From positions 1 to 64,000 of the forward strand of contig JADNRX010000172.1 in assembly GCA_015501595.1 (NCBI GenBank): a stretch of 64,000 nucleotides of DNA, given 5' to 3'. Positions 47,847 through 59,258 of this stretch are shown here, in pieces. Source of the DNA: Hymenopellis radicata (lineage: Eukaryota > Basidiomycota > Agaricomycetes > Agaricales > Physalacriaceae). The position numbers were made by a program, and so were the translations under genes. A model generated the notes under the pieces. The model ran no database searches. It worked only from the letters and a program-made list of their open reading frames with translations, and was not told where the DNA came from. Positions within the stretch are counted from its first letter, which is position 1. The number at the start of each line of letters is the position of its first letter.

Positions 47847-49170
47847 TTTGCCCTGCGTGGTTTTAGTTGCTGATCCTCTTAAGGTGTTCGCTGCCATCCT
47901 TCCTCGTCGTTGCAATGCAGCATACCTTTAACAGGGTGTCACGGAGTTAAGTAATCTTCCACTCTAACAATGGCCGGCTATCGAGCGTTCTTCTCTGCAG
48001 GAAACGGAGAGGTAACCCACGTATGCAGCGCCTTCGCATCGCATTTGATCTCATCAATTTTAGGGCATTGTTTTCGCCATCAAGCCTCCCAAGTTTATAA
48101 CAAGAGACCTTTCATCAAGAACAAGACGATGACAATTGTGACCAGCTGGACAATAAAGGACCTTGTGTACGAATACTTCACAATGAAAAGGGGCGCCCAC
48201 AAGACTACAAATATGTCGCATTCCGAAGTTGTACATCATTCTCGCTCTACACCCATGCCGGACATGCTATTCCTCCTATTCGCGCCCGCTTTTGCAGACT
48301 TGCGACCTGATGCGTGGGACAATCTCGACGTGCACTATCCTTGCCCTCATCCTGATCCCTGCGCCACACTTCCATTCAGCTGGGTCGTCAATTTCGTCGA
48401 TGCTATGTTTCTCGATGTGAGGAGCTTAGGCCTATAGTCATTCACCTTCCGCCAATTCCTCGCAAACCGAGCAGGAGGAACCGAAGGACCCGCCGATGAA
48501 GAGACGGCGTTTGACTTATGTCGAATCTCCGACTGGTCTGAGACCTAGGAGGGTCCCGCGCTGGTGCACGCTTTCGATAGAGCTGAATTCGATTCTTGGC
48601 TTGTTACGGAAATCATACCCAATATGCGCAGGACGCTAGCGGGTCGTCGACCACCACCATCACCATCCTTGCCTCCAAGTTATCATTCACGCATACTTTA
48701 CACACCTATCTCGTCGAAGAGAGATGCGCCAGACGAATCCTGAATCCGACAGTTTACCCACGAAAAGACGACGCTTGACCACGACGAGTTACATGGAGCT
48801 TCCTTCGTCTGATGAGCTTGCCGGGTCGGGCGAGGCAGCTGTCAGTACTCTTCGGTCCCATAGGCTTGATAAAGCTACCAGCATCCGTCGAGGACGTCGG
48901 TCTATGCATCCAAATCCGCGCGGTTACAACACCTATGGACGCGCATACAGAAAGCGCTTGTCGATACCCAACGCCTTGATTGTTCTACTGTTATCACAAG
49001 TTAGGCTTGATATAGTTTACTTTACCTTCTTGTATTATTATTCTTACGAACGAATGACGAACTGCAAGTACTGGGTTATGGCCACTTGGTGGGCCTGTTG
49101 TCCTGTGATGGGATCAGTGATTGTTCCAGGACAGTCTCGAGGCGTGTGCAGTTCCATATAGGACTGAGAA
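47847..49170 (+). other. Two unassigned open stretches
   Basis: A frame of 155 codons at 47970-48437 (MAGYRAFFSAGNGEVTHVCS) and one of 145 at 48724-49161 (MRQTNPESDSLPTKRRRLTT) both lie on the plus strand. A KRRRLT word occurs in the second and, as MKRRRLTYVESPTG, at about 48497, suggesting a small local repeat. No family is recognised and either could be chance. Confidence 0.3.
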
Positions 49171-50930
49171 GCATGAGTTCAAAATTCAAAAGGTTCGACG
49201 ACTGATATAGTCTCAAACCAGCCGCTCGACGCCGGTTTTTTGAGGCACTGGTAACGGGATCAAGGGTTTCGTAAGGGTTTAACGCTTAAAGCTTAAAGAC
49301 GCGCTGATTATGATTTCTGGTGTGAATATGACATGGCCATCAGATTGTGGCGCTGGAGAAAGGGAATATCCATTTATACCACAGTCACACTGACCGGACA
49401 CACACACACACTGAATAAACTCGATACACACTTAAAATTGCGATACACACCAAAATTCTTGCACACACTGGTGCAGTTCATCGAGTGTGTACGGCCCGGC
49501 ATCTCGGCAGCAGACGTTAGCCCCGCCGCCACCACGTCGGATTTGGGCGCAACTTGAACTTCTAAGGAACTGAGCGCGAAGCTCGAAGAGGGATTGCATA
49601 TACTATTTTAAATTGTTACTGAGGTAGATGATTATAATACAATTATTTACGGGCACAAGCCGCGTAACCAAATCCGACAGATGAGCGCGCCAAGTGCGCG
49701 GGTGCGGGATTCTGACAAGACAGCGAGGGGACATGTTGGGGATCGGGGGTCGGGAATGGAGGGGGTTACTTGTGTTTGTGTCGGTGCTGCTATATAGATC
49801 AGAGGTTAGCATCACTATTAGTACTGAAGGATACCTATCAAGCGCACCTATCCAGATCTTCACGTTCCTCGTGTCCCTGTCCCTCGAAAGTGGGAGCGTT
49901 TCCACCAGCCTTGCTGACATCGTGGCGGGCATCAAGCTTCGGTCGTCGTCCGGTTGCCTGGTCTATACGCTGAGGCGGGAGTGCGCAATTCGGTAGATTT
50001 CATGGTGACATCCACGCGCACGCAGGTCCGCCATGACCGGTCGGCGGGGAGCGCTAGGAGGCGAAGATGAGGGCGCGCAGGATGTGGTGAATGAGAGAAA
50101 GCCAACCGTGGGAACAAGCGGAAATGAGGATAGATGTTCCGTGGCTGCCATGACGGCACTTCGGGACGACTTCGGTGTGTACGGACGCAACGAGTGTGTG
50201 AGTGTGTGTTAACCTTTTCAGTGTGGGTGTGTAGCCCACCAGTGTGACTGTGGTATAAATGGTAACTACCCGCTGGAGAACGACAGGCCCTCCATTCTCC
50301 GAGACAACCTTCCAGGCCTGTTGCTGACACGTTGTATATGCGTAAATACCTACTAGAGACGCTCCAGCAAGAATATGGAATTCACAACATACCCAGTTTT
50401 CCGAATTGGACATGTCCTGCGGCCCATAGAGCAAGAAAAAGAAGAGGTAGATTGCTTATCCTGAGGCGCGTCAAATGAAGCTAGTGGATTTAGGCGCTCA
50501 GCGCCCAGCAGTAGTACTTTGAACCGAAACTATAGGGGCTCACGCGCTCACGAGGATAAACGGCAATGGAATGTTTGTTCCTCCCAGCTGAAGACCTGGA
50601 GCAGTCATGATTCGGTGATGCATGCTCCTCCGAAAGGAAGAACGATATTACGAGCGCCACATAAGATAGTAGCATCCATCGTAGTCAGACGCTACTACTT
50701 ATTCTGCGAACGTCGACATTATCCTGGTACAAGTAGGTGCTTGACGGTTCTCGAGCTGCTGTTGTTTCACAGTTGTTCCTACCTGCCACACTGTCTCGGG
50801 ATGGGTCAAGGATGAGTGAGGGCTCCGAGTGGGCTCCGAACCACCTAGATCCATGGAGGTATTCCTGGTCATTGTGCGCTCCAAGCTAGTCTGAAATTTT
50901 CGTGGGCTACTCCTGTACGGGGCTCCGTTT
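49171..50930. other. Intergenic with diverged inverted repeats
   Basis: No gene is supported. CCATTTATACCACAGTCACA at about 49370 recurs inverted at about 50245-50265 as part of a longer diverged inverted match rich in CACA words. A plus-strand frame at 49794-49940 (IFTFLVSLSLESGSVSTSLA) looks faintly like part of a membrane protein and may be a relic. Confidence 0.4.
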
Positions 50931-51459
50931 AGTCTGGAGCTTATGTACCGTGTGCTTGTAAGGTGCACCTCGGAGTTTGAAATTTACTGTTGGCCGGCCT
51001 GGCACCTGCGGAAATCTCCGTCACCCCGCTCAGAATCAAATCCGTGTATGATATTGCGTTGAGCGATGCTCAAAAATGTATCCTCCTCAGAAATAGGTCG
51101 CACTTATTGTAGATATTGAAAGAGCGGTAACTTTGCGGTTAATAGAGAGAAGGAACTTATCGCACTTCTTGCAGAGTAAGGCATCAAGCCATTTCCGTGA
51201 ACCGACTTCGTGCTGAATGGTGGGGATAGTAGATGGCTCTAGCTCAGGAAGAGAGAACATGCATTGCGATATGAGAATAGGGTATGTCTAGCTGCAATAC
51301 AGTCGCGCGCTCATTTTGCAGGTGTCGTGTATAGTCAAGACTCCATCCGGACGAATCTGAATCTCGGTACACTACGGTCCGACGGCTGAGGCTCGGCAAC
51401 TGATGTCTTTTAAACTCCGAGGTGCACCTCACATGCACACGGTACATAAGCTCCAGACT
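50931..51459. repeat. Inverted repeat pair, about 48-bp arms
   Basis: AGTCTGGAGCTTATGTACCG at 50931-50950 and the following 28 bp recur inverted at about 51411-51459 with three or four differences. Similarity continues outward from both arms in weaker form, so this is either a diverged inverted duplication or a degraded TIR element. No target duplication was found. Confidence 0.6.
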
Positions 51460-51912
51460 CTATACTAAGGAGGAACGATTATCTTCCTCCTCGTTTAGAG
51501 TATGGAAATCGAGACTAGCTCCGTTCACGTTGCGGGTACACAAGCGTCGACCCGACAGATTGGGGAGCAGCCTTGACAAACATACAATATTTGTCTCTCT
51601 GGGCTCGGGCTGAGTGACAGTATCAGTTGAAGATAAGATTTTGAACATCAAAATCAAATTTTGTTTTCCGGATGTTGCCGGGATGGCCTCTCTCGCTGCA
51701 ACAACCGTGTCTGCTCGACACCGGAAACCCCTCCGAGCCTCTTCTATGGTAATATGTGTGTCTCTGATGAATATAGAGATATCTTGGTTGCCTCACACTG
51801 GCTGATCCGGAATACCATGGTATAGGGGGTCCATTCGTCCTTGATATAGGGGTTGTGGCGTCCAAGGGCCAAAGTTCACGCAGCTGCTTAGAGATAGAGC
51901 TTAAATATCAGC

Positions 51913-53419
51913 ATGGATGATTTTTTTGCGACGCGCATCATGGCGACCTCCAGTCCTGCTACCGTCGCGTAAGTGGACTATTCAGTGCTTTCCGCGAACA
52001 AGTTTCTAACAGTGGCCGGTATCTAGCCATGGCCCGATGTTCATCGGCCTGATGTTCAACTTCATATTGCTGGGAATCATTATGACCCAGTTGTACATCT
52101 ACTTGAAGACGTACAAGCGACGCGATAAGCTGTGGATGAAGGTGTTCGTTTTCGTGCTCTTAATCGCAAACTTGGCCAACTCGGTCTTCATCGGAGTGGA
52201 CTTGTATCTTGCGCTCATAAATCACTTCGGTACGTCTTGACTAGCATAGTTGTGTGGTGAATACTGAAAGAGGTACACAAACAGACGACGTGAAATATCT
52301 GCAGAATGCTACTTGGTTGTTTGCAACTGGTATGTAGGATTTATATGCCCGGAACGCAGTTTTGACCTGATCTCCGTCTCTTAGATCCCGCCTTGACTGT
52401 GAGGAGGCCACTCTCCTTTCGAGTTTTCTTCCTCATCTTAATTTTCCTTCCCCGCAGGGTCTCATCTCGGGTGGAGTGCAGCTTTTCTTCGCGTGGCGCG
52501 TCAAAGTATTGACGTCCAACTGGTATCTCACTACGGTTGTAGTCGCCACGTCCATGGCAGGAACTGGTATGTTCTCTCAACCTACGTCTTTGCTGCCGTA
52601 AACCCAAATTCAACAGTTGCTGGCATTGCTGTTGCCGTCGAGATCAGAACGACACCCGCATTCGTGCAATTTCAGCAGTTCCAATCTGTCGTTATCGTCT
52701 GGCTTGTTTCTTCTTGCGTAGCGGACTTGTGTATTACGGGAATCTTGGTTTGGTATTTGTGCGTCTTCTTCTTCTTTTTCTGCCAAGTACTTCAACTCAA
52801 TCACGTCCAGGCGCCGGCACAAAACTGGCTTCCAGGGTTCTGACGAGCTGGTCGACCGCATTATTCGCCGTATGTTCCACGTCTTCTGACTTCTTTCACT
52901 CTGGCTCATTCTTCGCAGTCACGATTCAAACTGGCCTGGTTACGTCCATCTGCGCCATCATCGATCTCATCATGTTCCTACTCAACCCGGCTGGATTGTA
53001 AGTTTTTCCATGTGCTAACCGTGCGCTCCTGCTTGAAGCATCTCAATATTCTTGTTAGACATCTTATATTCAACTTCCCGCTGTGCAAGCTCTACACGAC
53101 CACGCTCATGAGTTCGTTAAATTCAAGAAGCGGCTGGTCCTACTCTCATTCAAATCCCGACTCAAATTCTCGCTCGGGTAATGTCACTACTATGGGCGGC
53201 GCTAGTGCCAGCAGGAAACGGTCGGGCGGTCGAACAGGGACCGCGACGGTGACGCGCCCTGAAGTGTTCGTTCACGTTGAGCAACACGAGCTCGGGGATC
53301 GACCTCGGTTCACTATCGAGAACGCGGATCTGACGCGAAGTCAAGCAAAGGTGGACGACAATGATGATGGAACGTCGTCTGTCTGGGATGGCCAGAAGAC
53401 TCGTGATGAGATTGTGTGA
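51913..53419 (+). CDS. DUF6534 membrane protein
   Basis: Agaricomycete seven-TM family of unknown function. Starts MDDFFATRIMATSSPATVAH. Segments: GPMFIGLMFNFILLGIIMTQ, VFVFVLLIANLANSVFIGVD, LTGLISGGVQLFFAWRVKVL, WYLTTVVVATSMAGTVAGI, VIVWLVSSCVADLCITGIL and the C-terminal signature HLIFNFPLCKLYTTTLMSSL followed by NSRSGW, which defines DUF6534. The loop RRHKTGFQGSDELVDRIIRL is assembled by splicing. Seven introns, all consistent. The tail is polar and ends DGQKTRDEIV. Confidence 0.9.
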
Positions 53420-53595
53420 CACTCCTTTGCTAATTTAACCCTACTATGCTCATGTACACACCTATAAGCTAATGTATAAAGAACTGCGGACACTTATAAC
53501 GAAGCGAATCCTTCAGACAAAGGTAATTCTGATGCATTCCAACTATATACGATGCTTAAATGAGATAAATTAGTTGTCGAATTAATGCGCGCCTT

Positions 53596-55382
53596 CTATG
53601 ACTTGTGAACCTCCATTCCGCCCCATTCCAGCACTCTAAACGCACTCTCGTCGTACATGCTGGGGAACTCCTGGATACCGACGATACCCTTCCACATTTC
53701 GACGTCCATAGACGCGCGTTGCACCGAGTTTTGCCACACTCCTGAGCGTAACTCTGCGGATGTGACGCCCTTCCAAAGCATGAATATCCTAGTCAGCACG
53801 TCGGGCTGAGGTGTCACTTCAAGTGGAGCAGCTTTCTCGTATGCTGCCTGCGGCACGAAACGCAGTGCAATATGGGTATGTTTGAGAATCGAGGGCAGCC
53901 AGTACCTAATTTGTTCACGTTAATAAAGAAGAGACAGACGTTAATGGGACGCGTACGTTATGAATGATGTTCGGGCCTCTACATGAAGTGAAAGCGCGGT
54001 GAGCGCAGCGTCCAGGTAGGGCGTTATTTGCGTGACGGGAAGGACTACAGAGTCCGCGTCTGAAACCGTACTATGCACCGGATTAAACACCGGTCCAGCA
54101 GAGGGTGACGGCGGAGGGGATAGTGGTCTATGTCGATCCGACTGGGTTCTGGAAGATTGTCAAAACAAGCGAACGGGTATTGAATTCAGACATACTCTGC
54201 CTCCCAGAACAAATAGCTCGTTCTGAGATTTGTCGAATGCTCCGTTAATGTCCCATCAGGATGTGTTTGAACGTGCCACTCCAGAGTCTGTCCAACTGGG
54301 GGATATGTCTTGATAGGCACAACGGGATAAATGGCGGAGAACGCCCATTCCTTGACGAGAGACAGTCGTACGGATGCCTGGATGGAGGCTGAAGAAAATA
54401 GATAGATCACTGGCTTCCCTCCACACTGTGGTTTCATCAGGATGATCTCGTCGCCGTCATGCAAGTCGTAATCCACCACTCTCAGGTTGTCATCGATACG
54501 TTCGAGGTCTGGAGTAAGGAATTTTGGTGCCTCCTCTGGATTGCCCTTGAAGAATCGCGCCATATAGGCGGATCTGATCGAGGAGATGGGAGTGTTGCTT
54601 GACACCATAAAGCCATACTTCTCTTCGCCTCCTCCATCTGGTTTGAGCTCAGTAAGGTAAACAGTGAATTTCTGCTTCGTCGGAGAAAGGGAGGGCGAGC
54701 CGGTCTTTGCTGTGAGAAGCGCGTCCTCAGAGATAGATTGCGAGGCAAGCGTCGCGCCTCTAGGTAATAAAGTCGTGCCGTTGTAGAGGTTGGTGGACGC
54801 GAAATCGGCCTTCATATGCGAGCAGTAGGCGGAGAGCACACTGGAAACCAGAGTTTGTGATGATTTTAGCTCGAGTTCGACGCGTTTTCCGGAAGTGTTT
54901 TGAACGGTGACGGACATTTTCTTGACTGGTGAAGGGGGAGAAGGGGTTATGAGGGCTGTCGAGACGCGTTTAATGGACAGAAAAGGGCCAATCATGGAGG
55001 AAATACCTGGCGGAAGCACTGATAGGTCACCCTCCACCAGCATCACCGAGTATAGGTGTGGCAAAACCTCGCTCCAACTCTCCCTCGGTATATCTACGAA
55101 TGCCCCGTCACAAGCCTCCAGTTTGTCGGTCTGCAGTGTCATCCTGTCGCGCGGTATACTGGGAAAGTGTCCTGAGAGCACGTCGAGCGCGTCCTAAGGT
55201 CAGACTCGAAAGTCAGACGCGTTCTAAAGTCGTGGTAATGGACTCACATCGTAGGTGCCCTTGAGGATGGTGCGCGTCAATAAAACGCGTCTTTTTCCAT
55301 CCGTGAAGACAATAAATTTGTTTTCGTGCTGTGCCGAGGCACTTGTGCTCGGACGAGAATGGTCGTTCCGGATTTTTGGCAT
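53596..55382 (-). CDS. Basidiomycete protein with ubiquitin-like domain
   Basis: Function unknown. With two upstream coding pieces joined, the start is MPKIRNDHSRPSTSASAQHE at 55382; KFIVFTDGKRRVLLTRTILK then splices (intron about 55246-55197) to DALDVLSGHFPSIPRDRMTL, so the ATG at 55181 is internal. The middle has a ubiquitin-like fold (VTVQNTSGKRVELELKSSQT; FTVYLTELKPDGGGEEKYGF). The family signature KPVIYLFSSASIQASVRLSL, EWAFSAIYPVVPIK and TSYLFWEAE follows, then after introns VVLPVTQITPYLDAALTALS and a C-terminal helical domain ending GGMEVHKS. Frames are intact across all introns. Confidence 0.8.
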
Positions 55383-56164
55383 AGCAAGTCGTGGTCAGTC
55401 CGTGGAAGCAATCCAGCCGTTAAGACCGTCTTTCGTGGGAACTACTTTCCTCTCCTGGACGTTCGGCGTTTTCGGCATCAAAGCTCCGACCAACTCCGCT
55501 ACTCTTGTACTGACACACTTAATTGTATACCGTGAGTGGTTTCCTTGTGCAAGTCTAATACTGCAGGATGCAAACTGATGAGCGATAAGCTCCTCAAGAA
55601 GACATACAAATTCCTCGAGACATTCAAGTCAGTACATGTTAGCATCTTTGACTCCCGCCACGCGAGGATCGACGAACCAAGAAAGCACCAAAACTATTGT
55701 GGGAGATGAGGATGCCGCATGGTCTTCAAGATGCGGCCATCGTCGATATGCTGATCTCCGCTTGCTCCGCCGCCACTGTCACGCAGACGCATCGCAGCGA
55801 CCGGAATGTAGCAACTGACCGTGATACATCATGATCATGCGGCGTCGGAGGGAACGGAGTGTAAGTTGACGAATATACGAGCCGAGCTGACTAGGCTAAA
55901 CGGAGTGGAGCTTCAAGGCATCGATCCTACGTCTCAGAATGCAAGGGTAAGAAATACTTTATCCAGCTTGTGGGAAAGTGACATAGTGGGCAGTGTATGA
56001 AACCCCGGTTTGCTTCGTACCGCCATCCTTTCCTGAATTAGCGAACGCCCATCGAATTATGTGTGGCGCCCATTGCAGTTTGCTCTGGTATGCAGTGCCG
56101 TAAAGGGGTACATGTTTCAGCGCTCATCGTAGATCGACTATGGTGGCTGTTCGCTGATCTTTAA
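55383..56164 (+). other. Intergenic with possible gene relic
   Basis: On the plus strand 55400-55960 has scattered coding-like pieces (for example SDKLLKKTYKFLETFKSVHV at about 55577-55636) with plausible splice sites but stops in between. No family recognised. Confidence 0.3.
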
Positions 56165-56170
56165 TATAAA
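56165..56170 (+). promoter_or_regulatory. TATA box of AIM24 copy 1
   Basis: TATAAA lies 46-51 bp before the ATG at 56216, a usual spacing for a fungal TATA promoter. Confidence 0.55.
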
Positions 56171-56215
56171 GGCCACGGCGAACTTCTGATCCCCCCCCTC
56201 ACAATTATCGCCACC

Positions 56216-57343
56216 ATGTCCCACCAACCCCAATACTCCCAGCAATATGCCATGCCCCAGATGGCAATGGGACCTCAGCCAGGCGGTATGATGCCTCCTC
56301 CTGGTCACGGCATGCCTCCTCAGCCCACCATGGCTACCGCGTCCCAAGGACACGCAATCATCGACACGACTGGGGCGTTCGAGGGCATGCAATACAAAGT
56401 CGATCATAGAGACAGCAACAGTTTGCTCTCGATGAACTTGCATCCGAATTATCAGGTCAAGGGAAAGCCAGGATCGATGGTCGCGATGGCTGGCACTGTT
56501 CAGATCAAAGGAAAGGTATGTCCTCGATCCTTTTTTCTGTATGAACATGATTAACACTGGTATAGTTGAAATTCAGGTGAGATTAGTGTTGCTCGTTGAT
56601 GCGGGGTGATGGATTTACTCCCGAATCTTACAGCTTCAAGAAGATGATGACAGGAGGCGAGGTAGGGTTTCGTCTCTTCATGCGTAGCCAAGCTCACTGT
56701 CACCGCAGATGTCTGAATCAATCTTTACCGGTCCAGGAGAAGTGATGCTTGCCCCCGATATATGGGGAGATATCGTCCCTATCAGACTGACGGTATGTCA
56801 CATCGACGCGTGTGTTGATATCTATCCAATTTCAAGAAGGTTCTACGCCTTGGTCCGTTGGTAGAGACGCGTTCTTGGCCTGTTCAATGGGCGTCGTTCG
56901 TTCCACAAAGTCCCAGGGTTCGGAAAAGCGCTTTGTACGACACTCCTGTCCTTGTTTGTTCCTTTTTTCCTGACGCGTCTTCAGTCTCCGGTGAAGGTCT
57001 GTTTGTCTACCAGATTACCGGCCAGGGTATCCTCTTCGTCCAGAGCATCGGAGCTATCATCCAGAAGCACCTGCAACCTGGGGAGCAATGGATCGTCGAC
57101 AATGGACACCTTGTCGCTGGACTGCACAATATAAAGTCGAGAGAATCCAGGCCGGTGGAATCTTGTCTGGAGCTCACACTGATGAGGGATTGGTTTGTCG
57201 GTACGTACAAATCCTCGCGATCACTAGATGAGGTCCTGATGCTTGGTTAGCTTCACTGGCCCCGGACCATTTATATCCAGACCCGGAATGCTGAGGTCCT
57301 CGGGCAATGGATTGCTGACCAGCTGCCGGCGAGGTCAGCTTAA
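56216..57343 (+). CDS. AIM24-family protein, copy 1 (four one-base breaks as read)
   Basis: AIM24 is a beta-fold family tied to mitochondrial organisation in yeast; the fungal cytosolic forms have no proven function. A Met/Pro/Gln-rich leader (MSHQPQYSQQYAMPQMAMGP) precedes GAFEGMQYKVDHRDSNSLLS. An 11-nt exon LKFS, FKKMMTGGEMSESIFTGPGE, GSTPWSVGRDAFLACSMGVV, SGEGLFVYQITGQGILFVQS and GAIIQKHLQPGEQWIVDNGH follow; the end reads IQTRNAEVLGQWIADQLPAR. The frame needs one extra base at about 56789 (G), 56919 (T), 57118 (T) and 57264 (G), each in a homopolymer. Either a young pseudogene or an intact gene with sequence errors. Confidence 0.8.
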
Positions 57344-57918
57344 GCGTTGTAACCGTACTGTATACACTGGCATCTCGTAACGTCAAACACACTGGACTAA
57401 TCTATTTTGATTGAGGGACTGTGGCGGGAGTGAACGAAGCGATCCAACACACTGCTTTTTCTCACATACCGGCAAATAGTCTCTTCATAACTCAGCTTTG
57501 ACTTGTTGATGACAGGTTGACACGTTGAAACCACATGAAGGAGGAAAGTAGACTATGAAAAGATGTGAATCGCCACTCGAACATGCGAAGTCTTCCGGAA
57601 AGTGCCGAAGAGCTAGTTGACTCATGATCGCAGAGTCCTTGTTCTAACGCGCGTGCAATGGTCGCGTAAATGTAAATCCCTGTTTGGCTGCTTGAATGCA
57701 TTGGCTCCAATATTTATGTTTCATAGCCTGGGGGGATCTCGTACCTTTGCACTGGCAGCGGGGAAGAACGTTAAACCATGTATCGAGTTGCCCTCTGGAT
57801 TAAAAGCTTGGGATTCGCGTTCCTCAGGCTCCACTCTCAACAATACGTAGTACCTCCCATCCCGGGTCCTCTCTCTCGCGCCTCAAGTCCCCGGCCCCGG
57901 CCGCACAGCAATGCCGCT
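57344..57918. other. Intergenic between the two AIM24 copies
   Basis: No gene is supported. The last 70 bp encode a Pro/Arg-rich stretch (SSPRPRPHSNAA) that may be the leader of copy 2. Confidence 0.4.
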
Positions 57919-59115
57919 ATGACCATCAATACCACCGGGGCCAAGTTCGAAGGGATGCAATTCAAGGTTGATCACCGCCATAGAAACAGTCTGTTGTCAA
58001 TAAGACTGCAGCCTGAATATCAAATGAAGGGGAGACCGGGTGTGACGGTCATGATGGACGCCACAGTTAGTATCAAGGGAAAGGTAAGAGACTTGCTGCT
58101 TTCGGAATCATCAGGGCTGCGACTGACACTAGCTGAAATTAAATAGTTGTTATCGTCGTCCTGGAGGATTCACCTGACAAAAGGTTCTAGCTGGAAGAAG
58201 TTCTTTACAGGTGGGAAGGTTCGTCAGACGATTCGACGAGAAACTAATGAGGGTGATTGTAGATGTCAGAATCGATACTGTACTAACGCGACCGCATGTT
58301 CACGTAACGCGTAACATGTGGTCGTGAACTGAACCTATTTGGTTCCCATAACGCATAACACCGTAAATTTTCGTCGGGGCTGACCCAGATAAGGCAATTT
58401 TTCGCGCGGCGGCTACCGCCGCCGCCTCCCGCCACTCCCGATATGGTCTCCGGACCCTGGATGAACTAGAGGTGAGTTAGTTCATAACCATAACGCGTAA
58501 CACGCCGTGAACTTACGGTCGCGTTAGTACAGTATACACTGGTCCTGGAGAAGTGATGCGCGCACCGGATGCCTGGGAAGATATCGTGCGTAGTATCTCA
58601 CTAGACGGTAAGTATGTTCCCTGTGTCCATTTCAAGTTGTGCTTCGCTTTTGAACTTGACTGACATCAAAGGATCTACGTCCCAGAACGTAGGTCGCGAT
58701 GCGTTCCTGGCATGTACAAACGAAACGTCGCACATTCAACCAAGTCTCCGGGACTGGGAAAGGCAGCTTGTAGTACGGGATTCAGCATTCCGAGTCAACT
58801 GAACATGGTCTGACACATCTATTGGTCTCTGGTGAAGGTCTTTCGGAGTACCCATGGTTTTCTCTTTGTCCGGCAGAGCGTAGGTGCCATAATCCAAAAG
58901 ACATTGCGTCCCGGAGGAGAAGGGATCGCGGATAACGGACACCTTGTGGCGTGGAACACACAGTACAAGGTGGAAGGAATACAAGCTGGCGGTTTCTTTT
59001 CTGGTGCGCACACTGACGCAGGACTTGTCTGCTCTGAGGTCGCACTTGGAGGAACCGATAACTGATGTCCGCGTACCCTGGAACCGTTTACATCCAAACT
59101 CGCAATCCACCTTCA
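57919..59115 (+). pseudogene. AIM24-family pseudogene, copy 2
   Basis: Paralogue of copy 1: MTINTTGAKFEGMQFKVDHR, then a WKKFFTGGK exon and MSESI. A TA-flanked DNA element (58278-58532) interrupts the coding sequence exactly between SESI and YTGPGEV. Downstream DGSTSQNVGRDAFLAC, SVGAIIQKTLRPGGEGIADN, GHLVAWNTQYKVEGIQAGGF and SGAHTDAGLVCS are recognisable but not in one frame, and the end (TVYIQTRNPPSQVWG) is cut by the junction of the right duplication arm at about 59116. Clearly dead. Confidence 0.85.
58278..58532. mobile_element. Mariner-like MITE in the AIM24 pseudogene
   Basis: Ends are inverted repeats starting CTGTACTAACGCGACCG and continuing imperfectly to about 45 bp (with GTTCACG and TAACGCGTAAC words). 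The element is 255 bp and is flanked by TA at 58276-58277 and 58533-58534, the target duplication of Tc1/mariner elements. Removing it and one TA restores the coding sequence SESIYTGPGEV, which confirms both borders. No coding capacity. Confidence 0.85.
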
Positions 59116-59258
59116 CAAGTGTGGGGTAAGTACTCGAATAAATAAATCTAGGTAATCAATGAAGTATTCAGAGATAAAGGAGAGAACTTTGGTTGCCAGA
59201 ACAGCGCCAGCGCATACACCACCACTACCCGCTCTTCTTCAACCGGCCATCTCCCATC

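Noticed and set aside
49380..49480. CACACA-rich stretch as a tandem repeat array or CRISPR-like array
   Set aside because: Units are irregular, there are no spacers of constant length, and the organism is eukaryotic.
55181..55181. ATG at 55181 as the start of the ubiquitin-like gene
   Set aside because: It lies within DALDVLSGHF in a frame that continues upstream across a good intron to MPKIRNDHSR at 55382.
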